From: Opitutia bacterium UBA3151 | GTDB lineage: Bacteria; Verrucomicrobiota; Verrucomicrobiia; Opitutales; Seribacteraceae | NCBI GenBank assembly: GCA_002364975.1 | Contig: DEYT01000108.1 | Span: 17,822-44,584 of the forward strand | DNA length: 26,763 nucleotides | Direction: 5' to 3' | Part shown: one piece after another, positions 6,954 through 15,514 of the stretch | Layout: the number at the start of each line of letters is the position of its first letter | Position numbering within the stretch: position 1 is the stretch's first letter | The notes under the pieces: model-generated | Database searches by the model: none | What the model was told of the DNA's origin: nothing | What the model saw: only the letters and a program-made list of their open reading frames with translations | Translations under genes and position numbers: made by a program

Positions 6954-8513
6954 ATGAAAGAAAGATTTGAGAAATTAACTGAACTTTGGGAGAAACTAAC
7001 TCCCTCACGCAAACTAGGGCTTGGTGTAGCGGTTCTGGGAATAATTGGCTTAAGCATTGGAATACTCACCTGGTCCGGTGGAAGTACCGATATGCGGGTT
7101 TTGGTCAGTGGGGCAGATGCTAAAGATTTAGGCGAAGTCGTAGATGTACTTAAATCCAACCAAGTTCCTTTTGAATATAGTGAGTCTGGAGATACCATAT
7201 TAGTCCCGGAAGACAAGAGACCTGCAATGAGGATGGAACTCGCAATGAAAGGACTACCTAAAAGTGGTGATGTAGGATTTGAGATTTTTGACGAAGGAAA
7301 CTTTGGTATTAGTGACTTTGTTCAAAGAACAAATCATACCAGAGCGATCCAAGGTGAATTGGCAAGAACCATAACCATGATGGATGCGATTCGATCTGCT
7401 AAAGTTTTTGTTGTCAAACCCGAAAACAATTTACTTTTGAGCGAAGACCCAAACGACCGACCAAGTGCTTCAGTTTATGTAGATACTGGAGGAAATACGC
7501 TTGATAAACCCAATGTGAATGCTATTCAATTCCTTGTTGCTCGTGCTGTAAAAGGGGTTAACAAATCAAATGTCGCGGTTATGGATAACCAAGGCAATTT
7601 ACTCTCAGATGAAAGTGAATCGGATGGCGTTGCTGGTGTTGCTGGCCAAATGATGAAAGCTTATCAGGCTCAGGAGAGAAGATTAGAGCAGAAGATTGAA
7701 ACAATGTTAGCACGAATTGTTGGTCAGGACAAAGTTGTCGCTCGTGTTTCTGTTAACCTCGATACAAAATCCTCAACTTTGCTTGATGAAAAGTTTGACC
7801 CCGACGGTTCTGTCCCTCGTACAACCACCAGCGACAAGGATTCTGCCACTACAGTGGAAACACAACCGCAGAATAACGCTACTGGCATGGGGGCTAATAT
7901 TCCCAATGTTTCACAAGATGCTTCCCAGCAAGACCCAATCATGGCACAAAGCGATGAAAAAAGGGAATCTAAAACCACTGACTTTGAAATTAGCCGTACC
8001 CTCAACGAAACCGTACAAGAACCCGGTGCTATCATTGGTCGTAGTGCGGCGGTTTTAATCGCGAAAGGGGAGGCACCTAGGACGCAAGCCGAGATTGATA
8101 CCATCCACGAATCGGTTGTAAATGCAATTGGGGCTCGCTTTGACCAATCTGATTTAGCCACACACGTAACCGTGCATGAGGTCGAATTTCAACCTTCCTA
8201 CGCTGGACCAGCAGGCGAGACATTAAATCAATTCCAACAACTTTTGGACACTTATGGCCCGCACCTTAAAAATTTACTCGGTATAATTCTAGCTCTAGCT
8301 ATCTTTTTTGTATTTCTTCGAATGCTCAAGAAGTTCAAACCGAATGATGCTGAAGTTCAAGTTCTCGACGAAGATGATCAGCAAATGCTTGCGGGTACCA
8401 GAAGCCTAGGCAGTGGACTAACTCCTGAATTGCTTAATGATTTAATCCAAGAGAAGCCTGACAATGTAAGCACAGCACTGAGGAAGTACCTCGAAACCGG
8501 TTCATCCTCATGA
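6954..8513 (+). CDS. fliF: Flagellar MS-ring protein FliF
   Basis: A 519-residue inner-membrane ring protein that templates the basal body and anchors FliG. The first membrane helix is about residues 20-41 and the second about 439-458. Between them lies the periplasmic region with FliF/YscJ motifs MRVLVSGADAKDLGEVVDVL, GFEIFDEGNFGISDF and LARTITMMDAIRSAKVFVV. The cytoplasmic tail ends in LTPELLNDLIQEKPDNVSTA and LRKYL, the expected FliG-binding helix. Length is slightly under the enterobacterial about 550. It is 7 bp after fliE and 35 bp before fliG, with no Shine-Dalgarno at its start. Confidence 0.97.
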   Translation: MKERFEKLTELWEKLTPSRKLGLGVAVLGIIGLSIGILTWSGGSTDMRVLVSGADAKDLGEVVDVLKSNQVPFEYSESGDTILVPEDKRPAMRMELAMKGLPKSGDVGFEIFDEGNFGISDFVQRTNHTRAIQGELARTITMMDAIRSAKVFVVKPENNLLLSEDPNDRPSASVYVDTGGNTLDKPNVNAIQFLVARAVKGVNKSNVAVMDNQGNLLSDESESDGVAGVAGQMMKAYQAQERRLEQKIETMLARIVGQDKVVARVSVNLDTKSSTLLDEKFDPDGSVPRTTTSDKDSATTVETQPQNNATGMGANIPNVSQDASQQDPIMAQSDEKRESKTTDFEISRTLNETVQEPGAIIGRSAAVLIAKGEAPRTQAEIDTIHESVVNAIGARFDQSDLATHVTVHEVEFQPSYAGPAGETLNQFQQLLDTYGPHLKNLLGIILALAIFFVFLRMLKKFKPNDAEVQVLDEDDQQMLAGTRSLGSGLTPELLNDLIQEKPDNVSTALRKYLETGSSS

Positions 8514-8548
8514 TAAGATCTTAATCCACCTCTTATTTCTCTTAGGTC

Positions 8549-9595
8549 ATGCAAGAAGTTGAAGAAGAAGAAGAAAGCGTAGAAGAACGCTACCGCAAGA
8601 TGTCTAAGCATGAGAAGCTTGCACTCCTGATGATCGCACTAGGAGAGGATGCAGCCTCCACTCTGCTGAAAAGATTTGATTCCAAAGATGCAGAAGGAAT
8701 CTGTAAAAGAATTGGTGATTTCTCAATTGTCGACCAAGAACTTAAGGATTGTGTACTTGATGAATTTTCAGAAATCATTGAATCAAGTGTTAATTCAAAC
8801 CTCGGTGGTCTAAATTTTGCCCAGAAAACCCTCGAGCTTGCTCATGGAGACTACAAGGCAAACAACATGATGAATCGGATCGCTCCGGTTCGAGACTCTC
8901 TAGACTTCATGGATGATATCAAGGAGATGGATCCTGGCCAGATTTATAATGTCCTTCGCTTTGAGCAACCCCAGACTATCGCTTTTGTTCTCGCAAATGT
9001 AGATGCCGATAAAGGTTCGGAAGTTCTTCAAATGATGGCGCCCAACATTCAAGAGCAAGTAATTGAAAGAGTTGGTGCAATGGAAACCACACCGATGGAT
9101 CAAATAGAAGTAGTTGCCAATACCTTGGGGAGTAGAATGGGTAAAAAGGGTCAATCTCCAAGAGTTAAAACTGGTGGTGTGAAATCGGCCGCTGAATTGC
9201 TCAACTGGTTCGAGAAAGATGAAGGCAAGGAACTTCTCAAAAGCATCGAGAAAAGAAATCCGAAACTTGGGGGATCCATTCGTCAAAGAATGTTTCGCTT
9301 TGAAGACTTGGTCAGGCTTAGTGCAGGTGACATTTCCAAGATTACTAAAGAAGTGGATCAAGATGATTTAGTCATTGCGATGAAAAACGCCTCTGCTGAA
9401 TTGAAGAAAGTGATCTATTCAACGATGTCGAAGAGGGCTGTTGAAGCCCTAGAGGAACAGCTTGGTTTCTTGGGTCCAAAAAGACTTTCTGAAATTGAGT
9501 CTGCTCAGGATCGGGTGATTCAAATTGTTCGAGAGCTCGAAGAAGATGAAGAAATCATCCTGGATACAGGAGGAAGCGACGTTGTCGTACAATAA
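8549..9595 (+). CDS. fliG: Flagellar motor switch protein FliG
   Basis: A 348-residue C-ring protein that links FliF to FliM and meets the stator. Visible parts: the N-domain KLALLMIALGEDAASTLLK, the middle-domain FliM-binding motif EQPQTIAFVLANV (family EHPQTIA), and the C-terminal torque helix region ASAELKKVIYSTMSKRAVEA, LEEQLGFLGPKRLSEIES and AQDRVIQIVRELEE, which keeps the alternating charges that contact MotA. A short extra acidic lead (EVEEEEESVEE) precedes the N-domain. The 35 bp gap from fliF has no convincing promoter; only a weak AGG lies before the ATG. Confidence 0.97.
   Translation: MQEVEEEEESVEERYRKMSKHEKLALLMIALGEDAASTLLKRFDSKDAEGICKRIGDFSIVDQELKDCVLDEFSEIIESSVNSNLGGLNFAQKTLELAHGDYKANNMMNRIAPVRDSLDFMDDIKEMDPGQIYNVLRFEQPQTIAFVLANVDADKGSEVLQMMAPNIQEQVIERVGAMETTPMDQIEVVANTLGSRMGKKGQSPRVKTGGVKSAAELLNWFEKDEGKELLKSIEKRNPKLGGSIRQRMFRFEDLVRLSAGDISKITKEVDQDDLVIAMKNASAELKKVIYSTMSKRAVEALEEQLGFLGPKRLSEIESAQDRVIQIVRELEEDEEIILDTGGSDVVVQ
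9568..9573 (+). promoter_or_regulatory. Strong ribosome binding site that sets the fliH start
   Basis: A full AGGAGG inside the 3' end of fliG, 8 nt before an in-frame TTG at 9582. It decides the fliH start in favour of this TTG over the upstream TTG (9525) and ATG (9546), neither of which has a comparable site. Confidence 0.7.
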
Positions 9596-10250
9596 GAGCA
9601 TTGCTTTCCCGATCAAACCAAAGGGATTTAGAGTTAGTTCATTAGAGCTTCCATCCGTTCCTTTCGCCAAGTCCGACCAAGCAAATTCAGAATCTTTCGA
9701 GCGTGGTAAATCCGAAGCTGCAATCTTTTATCAAAGAGAAATAGAAAAGCTTAGAAACGAGTACGCAGCTCGACAAGAAAAACTATTGATTACACTTCAA
9801 CAAAAAGTGGATCAAGTTCTTGCCGAACTAGATAAAAGACTCCCGACCTTAGTGGTAAATATGGCTGAGAAAGTGCTGGGTGGTATCGAGCTAGATGCCG
9901 ACATGATTTGTTCATTGGTAAAATCCATGATTGAAGAATTTGGTACTGAAGATGAAAACCTTGATGTTTTTTTATGCCCTGATGATCTAAACCTTTTAAA
10001 ATCTTTATCGGATAAAGATAAAATTCCCGATTCAAGTGATGATCAAGAAGGGTTTGCCAGTGCAATCGCCGGTATTTTTGACGGCATCGATGGAGATGAT
10101 GCCTTACTCGAAGGTTACCCGAATGTTAAATTTTTCGAAGATCCTTCGCTTCAACATGGAGACTGCCAAGTGAAAAGCAGGTTTGGATTACTGGACGGAA
10201 GAATCTCAACCAAACTCCGACGATTAGAAGAGGAAATTAGAGGTGATTGA
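9582..10250 (+). CDS. fliH: Flagellar export apparatus stator protein FliH
   Basis: A 222-residue cytoplasmic protein of the FliH/SctL family, which holds the FliI ATPase at the export gate. Seen: a basic, proline-containing N-terminus, a heptad-like helix about 40-80 (EREIEKLRNEYAARQEKLL type), then the C-terminal domain with LPTLVVNMAEKVLGGIELDA and VFLCPDDLNLLKSL, the FliH pattern of an amphipathic helix and a strand before 'P-D-D'. The start is TTG at 9582, chosen because AGGAGG lies 8 nt upstream; this gives a 14 bp overlap with fliG. The reading frame continues upstream to 9525. It overlaps fliI by 8 bp. Confidence 0.85.
   Translation: MSYNKSIAFPIKPKGFRVSSLELPSVPFAKSDQANSESFERGKSEAAIFYQREIEKLRNEYAARQEKLLITLQQKVDQVLAELDKRLPTLVVNMAEKVLGGIELDADMICSLVKSMIEEFGTEDENLDVFLCPDDLNLLKSLSDKDKIPDSSDDQEGFASAIAGIFDGIDGDDALLEGYPNVKFFEDPSLQHGDCQVKSRFGLLDGRISTKLRRLEEEIRGD
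10230..10234 (+). promoter_or_regulatory. Ribosome binding site for the GTG start of fliI
   Basis: GAGGA lies 8 nt before the GTG at 10243, supporting this non-ATG start inside the end of fliH. No in-frame ATG exists in the first codons that would give the expected FliI N-terminus. Confidence 0.55.
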
Positions 10251-11562
10251 TTCATTACATGACCGGTTCTCCTTTATTGAGAAGAGTATAAGCGGAGCCA
10301 GAACACACGATAAAATTGGAACCGTAAAAAGGGTAACCGGTCTGATCATCGAGTCAGAGGGACCCGAGGTTTGCATTGGACAGATCTGTACGATTAATTC
10401 CGAAAGACACAATGAAAGTACCGAAGCTCAAGTTGTTGGTTTTCTGGAAAACAAGGTTCTTTTAATGCCCTTGGAGAGTGTTCACCTTATTCACCCTGGA
10501 TGTAATGTAATCTCCAAAAAGAATTCAAATTCTGTACCTTTTGGAAATGCTCTATTGGGAAGAGTAATTGATGGAATGGGAAGACCCATTGATGGGAAAG
10601 GCCCCTTAATGTCGCAGACTAGGAATGGATTTTATGCTGAACCCCCTAATCCTCTAAAACGAAAGTTAATTACCGAACCTTTCAGTACCGGAATAAAATC
10701 CATTGACACCTTTATTCCGATGGGACAAGGACAGCGCATCGGTATTTTTTCAGGTAGTGGAGTTGGTAAATCCGTACTTTTAGGAATGATTGGGCGAGGT
10801 TCAGAAGCAGAAGTAAATGTTATTTCCCTCGTTGGAGAAAGAGGTCGAGAACTGCGCGAATTTATTGATAACGACCTCGGTCCAGAAGGCATGGCAAAGT
10901 CAATTATTGTGGTTTCCACATCGGATCAACCAGCTCCAATGAGAATAAGGGCTGCGACCTTGGCAACTGCACTTGCAGAAGGGTTCAGGGATGCAGAAAA
11001 GAAGGTTTTACTTCTGATGGATTCCATAACTCGCTTTGCTATGGCTCAGCGAGAAATAGGACTGGCTGCAGGTGAACCTCCCGCCAGTCGCGGTTATGTT
11101 CCATCCGTCTTTTCTGTTTTGCCCAAGTTACTTGAAAGAACTGGTTCTACGGATCATGGTTCCATAACTGCAATTTACACTGTCTTGGTAGAAGGTGATG
11201 ACATGAACGAACCAGTGGCAGATGCAGTAAGAGGATTCTTGGACGGACACATTGTGCTAGACCGAAATCTTGCAAACGCGAATCATTTCCCTGCAATTGA
11301 TGTCCTGAGCAGTGTAAGCCGTCTAGACAGGGCTGTTTGCTCCCAAGATGAAATGGGGTTAATTTCAAAATCTCGCGACTTACTTTCAGTTTACAAGCAA
11401 AATGAGGATCTCATTAATGTGGGTGCTTATATTAAGAATAGTAACCCTAAAATTGATGAAGCGATTGTTAAACAACAATCTATTTCTTCTTTCTTAAAGC
11501 AACCTTACGACAAACTCCATGACCGTGAAGAAAGCTTTAAAATGCTCAGATCTATTTACTGA
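10243..11562 (+). CDS. fliI: Flagellum-specific export ATPase FliI
   Basis: A 439-residue F1-beta-like ATPase of the flagellar type III export system. Walker A is SGSGVGKS at residues 170-177, followed by the family sequence VISLVGERGRELREF; Walker B is KKVLLLMDSITRFAMAQREI around 260. GRVIDGMGRPIDGKGP and PASRGYVPSVFSVLPKLLER are further FliI/SctN hallmarks. Length is normal. Translation starts at GTG 10243, overlapping fliH by 8 bp, with GAGGA upstream. It is followed 5 bp later by fliJ. It hydrolyses ATP to help unload chaperone-substrate complexes, with FliH and FliJ as partners encoded on either side. Confidence 0.97.
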   Translation: MIDSLHDRFSFIEKSISGARTHDKIGTVKRVTGLIIESEGPEVCIGQICTINSERHNESTEAQVVGFLENKVLLMPLESVHLIHPGCNVISKKNSNSVPFGNALLGRVIDGMGRPIDGKGPLMSQTRNGFYAEPPNPLKRKLITEPFSTGIKSIDTFIPMGQGQRIGIFSGSGVGKSVLLGMIGRGSEAEVNVISLVGERGRELREFIDNDLGPEGMAKSIIVVSTSDQPAPMRIRAATLATALAEGFRDAEKKVLLLMDSITRFAMAQREIGLAAGEPPASRGYVPSVFSVLPKLLERTGSTDHGSITAIYTVLVEGDDMNEPVADAVRGFLDGHIVLDRNLANANHFPAIDVLSSVSRLDRAVCSQDEMGLISKSRDLLSVYKQNEDLINVGAYIKNSNPKIDEAIVKQQSISSFLKQPYDKLHDREESFKMLRSIY

Positions 11563-11567
11563 TTATC

Positions 11568-12026
11568 ATGAAAGCTTTTAGTTTTAAACTCCATACCTTG
11601 AAGCAATTAAGGAAAGCAAACCGAGAAAAAGCTTTGCATGCTTATGGAATTGCTGTTCATGAATCCGAAAAAATTGAAAATGACTTGGCTCGAAAAAGGA
11701 GTGCCCTCGAAAGTTTACAGAATCGAATCAAGCTTAAAAGGTCGGGCTATTTCTTTGGTCAGGAGGAAGAAAGCTATCAAAGAAATATTGCATCGGTTAA
11801 AAACGATATCCTGTCCGTTCACAAAAGCCTCAAAAACTCTCAAGAGATTCGCGAAGCGAAGAGAAAGCTTTTCCTTATAGCCGAAGCAGAATTCAAAAGC
11901 CTTGAAAAACTCAAGGAGAAACAAAAGATTGAGCATGACCAAGGCGAACAAAAAAAAGAGGAGTCCCAAATTGACGATATCATTAGTGCTCGCTTTAATT
12001 ACAACTTAAAAACATCTATATCATGA
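11568..12026 (+). CDS. fliJ: Flagellar export protein FliJ
   Basis: A 152-residue, almost wholly helical, charged protein of FliJ type: FKLHTLKQLRKANREKALH near the start, then a long coiled coil through about 130. FliJ is the stalk-like central subunit of the FliI ring and connects it to FlhA. Sequence conservation in FliJ is low, so the call rests on length, coiled coil, the F-x-L-x-x-L-x-x-x-R opening and the position directly after fliI. Its stop overlaps the next ATG by 4 bp (ATGA), so coupling is likely. No Shine-Dalgarno precedes its ATG. Confidence 0.85.
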   Translation: MKAFSFKLHTLKQLRKANREKALHAYGIAVHESEKIENDLARKRSALESLQNRIKLKRSGYFFGQEEESYQRNIASVKNDILSVHKSLKNSQEIREAKRKLFLIAEAEFKSLEKLKEKQKIEHDQGEQKKEESQIDDIISARFNYNLKTSIS

Positions 12027-12691
12027 AAATATCTCCTTCTCTTATCGTCGTAATTGCAGTTGTATTATCCGCGGCAAGTGCGGGCGTCATGCTCACGCTT
12101 AACTATGATGCTTTGTTCAAAAGAAAACCTATCATCAAAGCGGAATTCACCAGTGTAGAGTTTGATGCGGACGACACCAGCTATTCTCCGGCAGAAACCC
12201 ATTCAATGAATCAACTCTCCAAGGAATTAGCCGCATTAAAGGAAAGGCTCATTGAGAGAGAAAACGAACTAGATGCGAGAGAATCTGCCATATCCATGGA
12301 TATGGAATCTCTTGAAAAACAGAAGGGAGAATTGAATCAAATTAGAGAAGACCTAGAAGATCGCTTGGCTGATTTCGAAGCAAGTCAAGGACAAGACTTA
12401 AGTGAAGAAAAACTTGCAGAATATAAAGATACTGCAAAAAGGTGGGTAGAGATGGGTCCTGAAGTGTCAAGTGTTGAAATACAAAATTGGCGCCAAAAAA
12501 GATTATTTGAGCAGGCCTTGACCATCTTTGAACTATTGAAAGCAGAAGATAAAGCCCCCATCATTGCCTTCATGCTTAATAGCGATGACGACACCATGAT
12601 TGAACTTGCTGATGCACTTGCAATGCGGGATCGCGGGCTATTACCTTCACTTGGGTTAGATGACAATGGTCCAGCACTTTTGCAGAATTAA
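12023..12691 (+). CDS. MotE-like flagellar membrane protein (coiled coil plus MgtE_N-like domain)
   Basis: A 222-residue protein with one N-terminal membrane helix (about 5-27), a long charged coiled coil (about 62-125, KELAALKERLIERENELDA), and a C-terminal helical domain about 150-215 with IFELLKAEDKAPIIAFMLN, resembling the MgtE N-terminal-like domain of MotE/FlbB proteins. MotE in alphaproteobacteria is a periplasmic MotC chaperone, and spirochaete FlbB is part of the motor collar, so a stator or collar role is plausible here. The family assignment is by architecture and position, not by strong motif identity. It overlaps fliJ by 4 bp and lies 2 bp before the fliK-like gene. Confidence 0.65.
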   Translation: MKISPSLIVVIAVVLSAASAGVMLTLNYDALFKRKPIIKAEFTSVEFDADDTSYSPAETHSMNQLSKELAALKERLIERENELDARESAISMDMESLEKQKGELNQIREDLEDRLADFEASQGQDLSEEKLAEYKDTAKRWVEMGPEVSSVEIQNWRQKRLFEQALTIFELLKAEDKAPIIAFMLNSDDDTMIELADALAMRDRGLLPSLGLDDNGPALLQN

Positions 12692-12693
12692 AA

Positions 12694-13635
12694 ATGGATA
12701 GCTTACCCCAATTAAGTTCTAGTCCAAAACCGGGGAACTCCAACATTCCCAACCATCAGTCCGTGGGGCGAAATGGTTCTTTTTGGCTTCCCCCGAAGGC
12801 AGGTGGTTCATTTGAGTCTAATTTGCAAAGAAATATGCCCGAAGCTAAAAATTCAAATAATAACAAGTCATCCGTTCATTCTAGAATTACTGATGGAAAA
12901 ACAAATCATACTTCTCTCAAAGGTAACATTATAAATCCTAAGAATATTTTAACTAATAATTCAAACTCCAAAAATACTGAGGCTAAACCTGCAACCAAAA
13001 ACCTAGGTCTAGCATTGGCAAAACCAATCCAGATCAAATCAAAAAGTTCAAATGTTCATGCCAATATTCGAAGAGATCATCCTTCCCTAAAGGAAAATCT
13101 GTCCCATCATCAAGTGGCAACCAAAGATTTGAAAGTCACCAAGCAGAATTTATTTTCCAAATCACAACTTTTTGGAGACAGGCTTGATCCAGATTCTGAA
13201 AAAAGAGATGGAGGAGCAAAGAAACAAAGCAGTGGCACAAAAAATGCTCAACCATGCGAAAGCATGTCCAATCCAATTACAACATCTGATTTCGGGAAAA
13301 ACTTACTTTCTTCTACTTCCAGTGGTTTTCAGTCCAAAACTCAGGTACTCAAAAACCTTACTTCCAAAACAATTCCTCCTCGTATCTCCTACCTGTCCAA
13401 GTCTGACCGGAAAGTAGTAAGGTTCGCTATTGATCTGCCCGATGGGGGTAAACTTGGCGTTCGAATTGAAAAAAGTCATGACAAACTTTCTGTTTCCCTG
13501 ATTTGCCCGAATGATAGCACACAAGAAATAATTTCATTTTTAGGTAAGGATCTTTTTCAGGGTGCTGAAAAAGTTAAAATTGGAATTTATAACTCTTATC
13601 AGGATATGGATCTCTTAAATTCTTTAGCAGCATAA
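12694..13635 (+). CDS. fliK: Flagellar hook-length control protein FliK-like
   Basis: A 313-residue protein. Residues 1-220 are low-complexity and rich in Ser, Asn, Lys and Pro, as expected for the disordered ruler part of FliK. Residues about 235-310 have the FliK C-domain pattern of paired strands, VRFAIDLPDGGKLGVRIEKS then DKLSVSLICPN, and the helix EIISFLGKDLFQGAEKVKIG. FliK measures hook length and switches export specificity through FlhB, encoded downstream. The call depends on this weakly conserved C-domain and on the position just before flgD and flgE, the usual place. No Shine-Dalgarno is visible. Confidence 0.7.
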   Translation: MDSLPQLSSSPKPGNSNIPNHQSVGRNGSFWLPPKAGGSFESNLQRNMPEAKNSNNNKSSVHSRITDGKTNHTSLKGNIINPKNILTNNSNSKNTEAKPATKNLGLALAKPIQIKSKSSNVHANIRRDHPSLKENLSHHQVATKDLKVTKQNLFSKSQLFGDRLDPDSEKRDGGAKKQSSGTKNAQPCESMSNPITTSDFGKNLLSSTSSGFQSKTQVLKNLTSKTIPPRISYLSKSDRKVVRFAIDLPDGGKLGVRIEKSHDKLSVSLICPNDSTQEIISFLGKDLFQGAEKVKIGIYNSYQDMDLLNSLAA

Positions 13636-13646
13636 CTCAAATTCTC

Positions 13647-14081
13647 ATGATCGACTCTTTAGCAACTATCCAAAACCTAGGAAACAATCCTAGGACAACT
13701 CCAGCAATCTCAGAGGACTCGCAAAGTTCAGCAACGATGCAAATGGAGGATTTCCTCCAGTTATTAACCAGTCAAATTAGCAACCAAGATCCCCTTGAGC
13801 CAATGAAAGATACCGAATTCATATCTCAAATGGCCAATATTGCATCCCTTGAACAAATGCAACAATTTTCAAAAGGTTTTGAGATGTTTGCTAGTTCTCA
13901 CAAAGACATGGTAGCCCAAGCATATTTAGGTAGAGCGGTTGAAATAAAATCAGGAAGTGAGGAATTAAGTGGTATTGTCAATGCAGTGGAGCGGTCTGAG
14001 GATGGCAAAATATCGGTATTGGTAAACAACAAGGCTTACGACCCGAATGAAATTATAAAAGTTAGCCTACCTTCTGAGTAA
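13647..14081 (+). CDS. flgD: Flagellar hook assembly (cap) protein FlgD
   Basis: A 144-residue FlgD, the cap that helps FlgE subunits polymerise. The defining N-terminal motif is present: MEDFLQLLTSQISNQDPLEP then MKDTEFISQMANIASLEQM. A short C-terminal part (residues 90-144, VEIKSGSEELSGIVNAVERS) is all that remains of the usual Tudor/fibronectin-like domains, so the protein is shorter than the about 230-residue enterobacterial form, though short FlgD proteins are known. It precedes flgE by 4 bp. No Shine-Dalgarno is visible before the ATG. Confidence 0.93.
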   Translation: MIDSLATIQNLGNNPRTTPAISEDSQSSATMQMEDFLQLLTSQISNQDPLEPMKDTEFISQMANIASLEQMQQFSKGFEMFASSHKDMVAQAYLGRAVEIKSGSEELSGIVNAVERSEDGKISVLVNNKAYDPNEIIKVSLPSE

Positions 14082-14085
14082 AACC

Positions 14086-14940
14086 ATGATCCCTTCCTTA
14101 CATAATGGTGTTTCAGCACTAAAAAGTTTAACCCAAGGCTTGCAAGTTTTGGGTAACAACATTGCGAATGTGAATTCTCTCGGGTACAAGTCATCGAGAG
14201 CTAATTTCTCAGATAATTTTTACTTGCATGTAAATGACGCTGAGTCTGGTGAAGGTGGCGTCCCGAGTAACAATATTCAGCAACATGGTACGGGAGTGCA
14301 TGTTAGCTCGATATCCTCTGATTTCAATCAAGGTACTATTGAGGTGACTGGATTGGATCTAGACCTTGCAATCCAAGGAGAAGCACTGCCTAATGGTGGT
14401 GGTTTTTTTGAACTTCAAGATCCTACCACAGGTGATTTATATTACACCCGTGCCGGTGCATTCGAGTCAACTATCGAGGGCTTTGTAGTCACTCGTGATC
14501 AATACAGATATCAATTGCTTAGTGCTGAAGGCAAACCTTTAGTCGTCGGTTTGGAAGAAGGAGAAACTTTATTGACTCGAAGAATCGAAGAGGATGGTGT
14601 CGTAAATTTGGTAGTAAGCCGAGAAGGTGAAGACATTATTCGAAAATCCGGCCAACTCAAAATTGCTAACTTTCAGTCCCCGCAATACTTGAGAAGGGTA
14701 GGAAATGGTTTCTTCTCAAATGGACAAGTGGGACAAAATGTTGCCGGAATTCTGGATAATAGTTTCCCCGCCTCAGGATCAAACGGTAAGATTAAACAAT
14801 ATGCTCTGGAGCTTTCCAATGTTGACTTGACCAATGAATTTGCTGCAATGATTTCGCATCAAAGATCATTCCAAGCAGGTTCTAGAGTAATCACTACTTC
14901 CGATGCTATCTTGTCTGAAGCAGTGAACCTTAAACGTTAG
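14086..14940 (+). CDS. flgE: Flagellar hook protein FlgE, unusually short
   Basis: A 284-residue axial protein. The N-terminus has LGNNIANVNSLGYKSSRANF, and the C-terminus has LELSNVDLTNEFAAMISHQR followed by SFQAGSRVITTSDAILSEAV, closest to the FlgE pattern 'N-V-D-L-x-x-E-F...Q-R-x-F-Q-A-x-S-x-V-I-T-T-x-D' rather than FlgG. FlgE is usually about 400 residues or more, so the outer D1/D2 domains must be reduced. Position right after flgD supports FlgE. FlgF is the alternative given the size, and a second, larger hook gene elsewhere cannot be excluded. It lies 25 bp before fliL. Confidence 0.8.
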   Translation: MIPSLHNGVSALKSLTQGLQVLGNNIANVNSLGYKSSRANFSDNFYLHVNDAESGEGGVPSNNIQQHGTGVHVSSISSDFNQGTIEVTGLDLDLAIQGEALPNGGGFFELQDPTTGDLYYTRAGAFESTIEGFVVTRDQYRYQLLSAEGKPLVVGLEEGETLLTRRIEEDGVVNLVVSREGEDIIRKSGQLKIANFQSPQYLRRVGNGFFSNGQVGQNVAGILDNSFPASGSNGKIKQYALELSNVDLTNEFAAMISHQRSFQAGSRVITTSDAILSEAVNLKR

Positions 14941-14965
14941 TATTCACCTAACCTAAAATAAAGTC

Positions 14966-15505
14966 ATGTGTGCAGCTCAATTAGACGAACTTCCCGAAAG
15001 TAAAGAAACCCCAGAAACTAAAACTAGTAGCGGTAACCTTGTTCCTGCCCTAATTGCTATTGTTTTGGCACCAGCGCTAACGGTTGGTGCTATGTTCTTT
15101 TTAATCCAGATGAATAAGCCCGAGGAAACAATTAAACCTCAAATTATCGAGGGTGGACAACCCTTAGATATGGAACCATCTGGTGAAGAGAAATTTTACG
15201 AGTTAACCAACCTTATAACCAACCTGGGCGGTCCGATAAAATCCCGATACATCAATCTTGAATTAAAGCTAGAAGGTCTTGCGGGAGACTTTGAAAAAGT
15301 TTTGGAAATGAATGAACATCGGATACGTGACAAAGCTTTGGCTATTATGGGCGCCTACACCTATGAAGATGCACAACTCGATGGATTTCAAGAACGAGTT
15401 AGGGTTGATCTCAAAAAAGGTTTTTCTTCGATACTACGCAAATATCGTGATGGAGAAAGCGATTTGATTCGACAGATTTATTTCACCCAATTCGTCGTCC
15501 AGTAA
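14966..15505 (+). CDS. fliL: Flagellar basal body-associated protein FliL
   Basis: A 179-residue single-pass inner-membrane protein: cytoplasmic N-terminus, membrane helix about 24-49, and a periplasmic FliL domain containing FYELTNLITNLGG, SRYINLELKLEG and a terminal QIYFTQFVVQ, the typical 'V-x-x-V-x-F-x-x-F-V-x-Q' ending. FliL encircles and stabilises the stator. Length is close to the family norm. It sits 25 bp after flgE and 9 bp before fliM, the common fliL-fliM-fliN arrangement. No Shine-Dalgarno is visible. Confidence 0.9.
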   Translation: MCAAQLDELPESKETPETKTSSGNLVPALIAIVLAPALTVGAMFFLIQMNKPEETIKPQIIEGGQPLDMEPSGEEKFYELTNLITNLGGPIKSRYINLELKLEGLAGDFEKVLEMNEHRIRDKALAIMGAYTYEDAQLDGFQERVRVDLKKGFSSILRKYRDGESDLIRQIYFTQFVVQ

Positions 15506-15514
15506 ATTATTCAA

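Noticed and set aside
8807..8820. GG-N10-GC with TTGC inside fliG (also at 14152, 14731, 18434 and 23882)
   Set aside because: These sigma-54-like matches lie inside coding sequence, fit only the minimal pattern and have no start codon just downstream. About six such matches per strand are expected by chance in 26.7 kb.
12675..12693. GGTCCAGCACTTTTGC before the fliK-like gene as a sigma-54 site
   Set aside because: GG and GC are 12 nt apart, not 10; spacing is strict for sigma-54.
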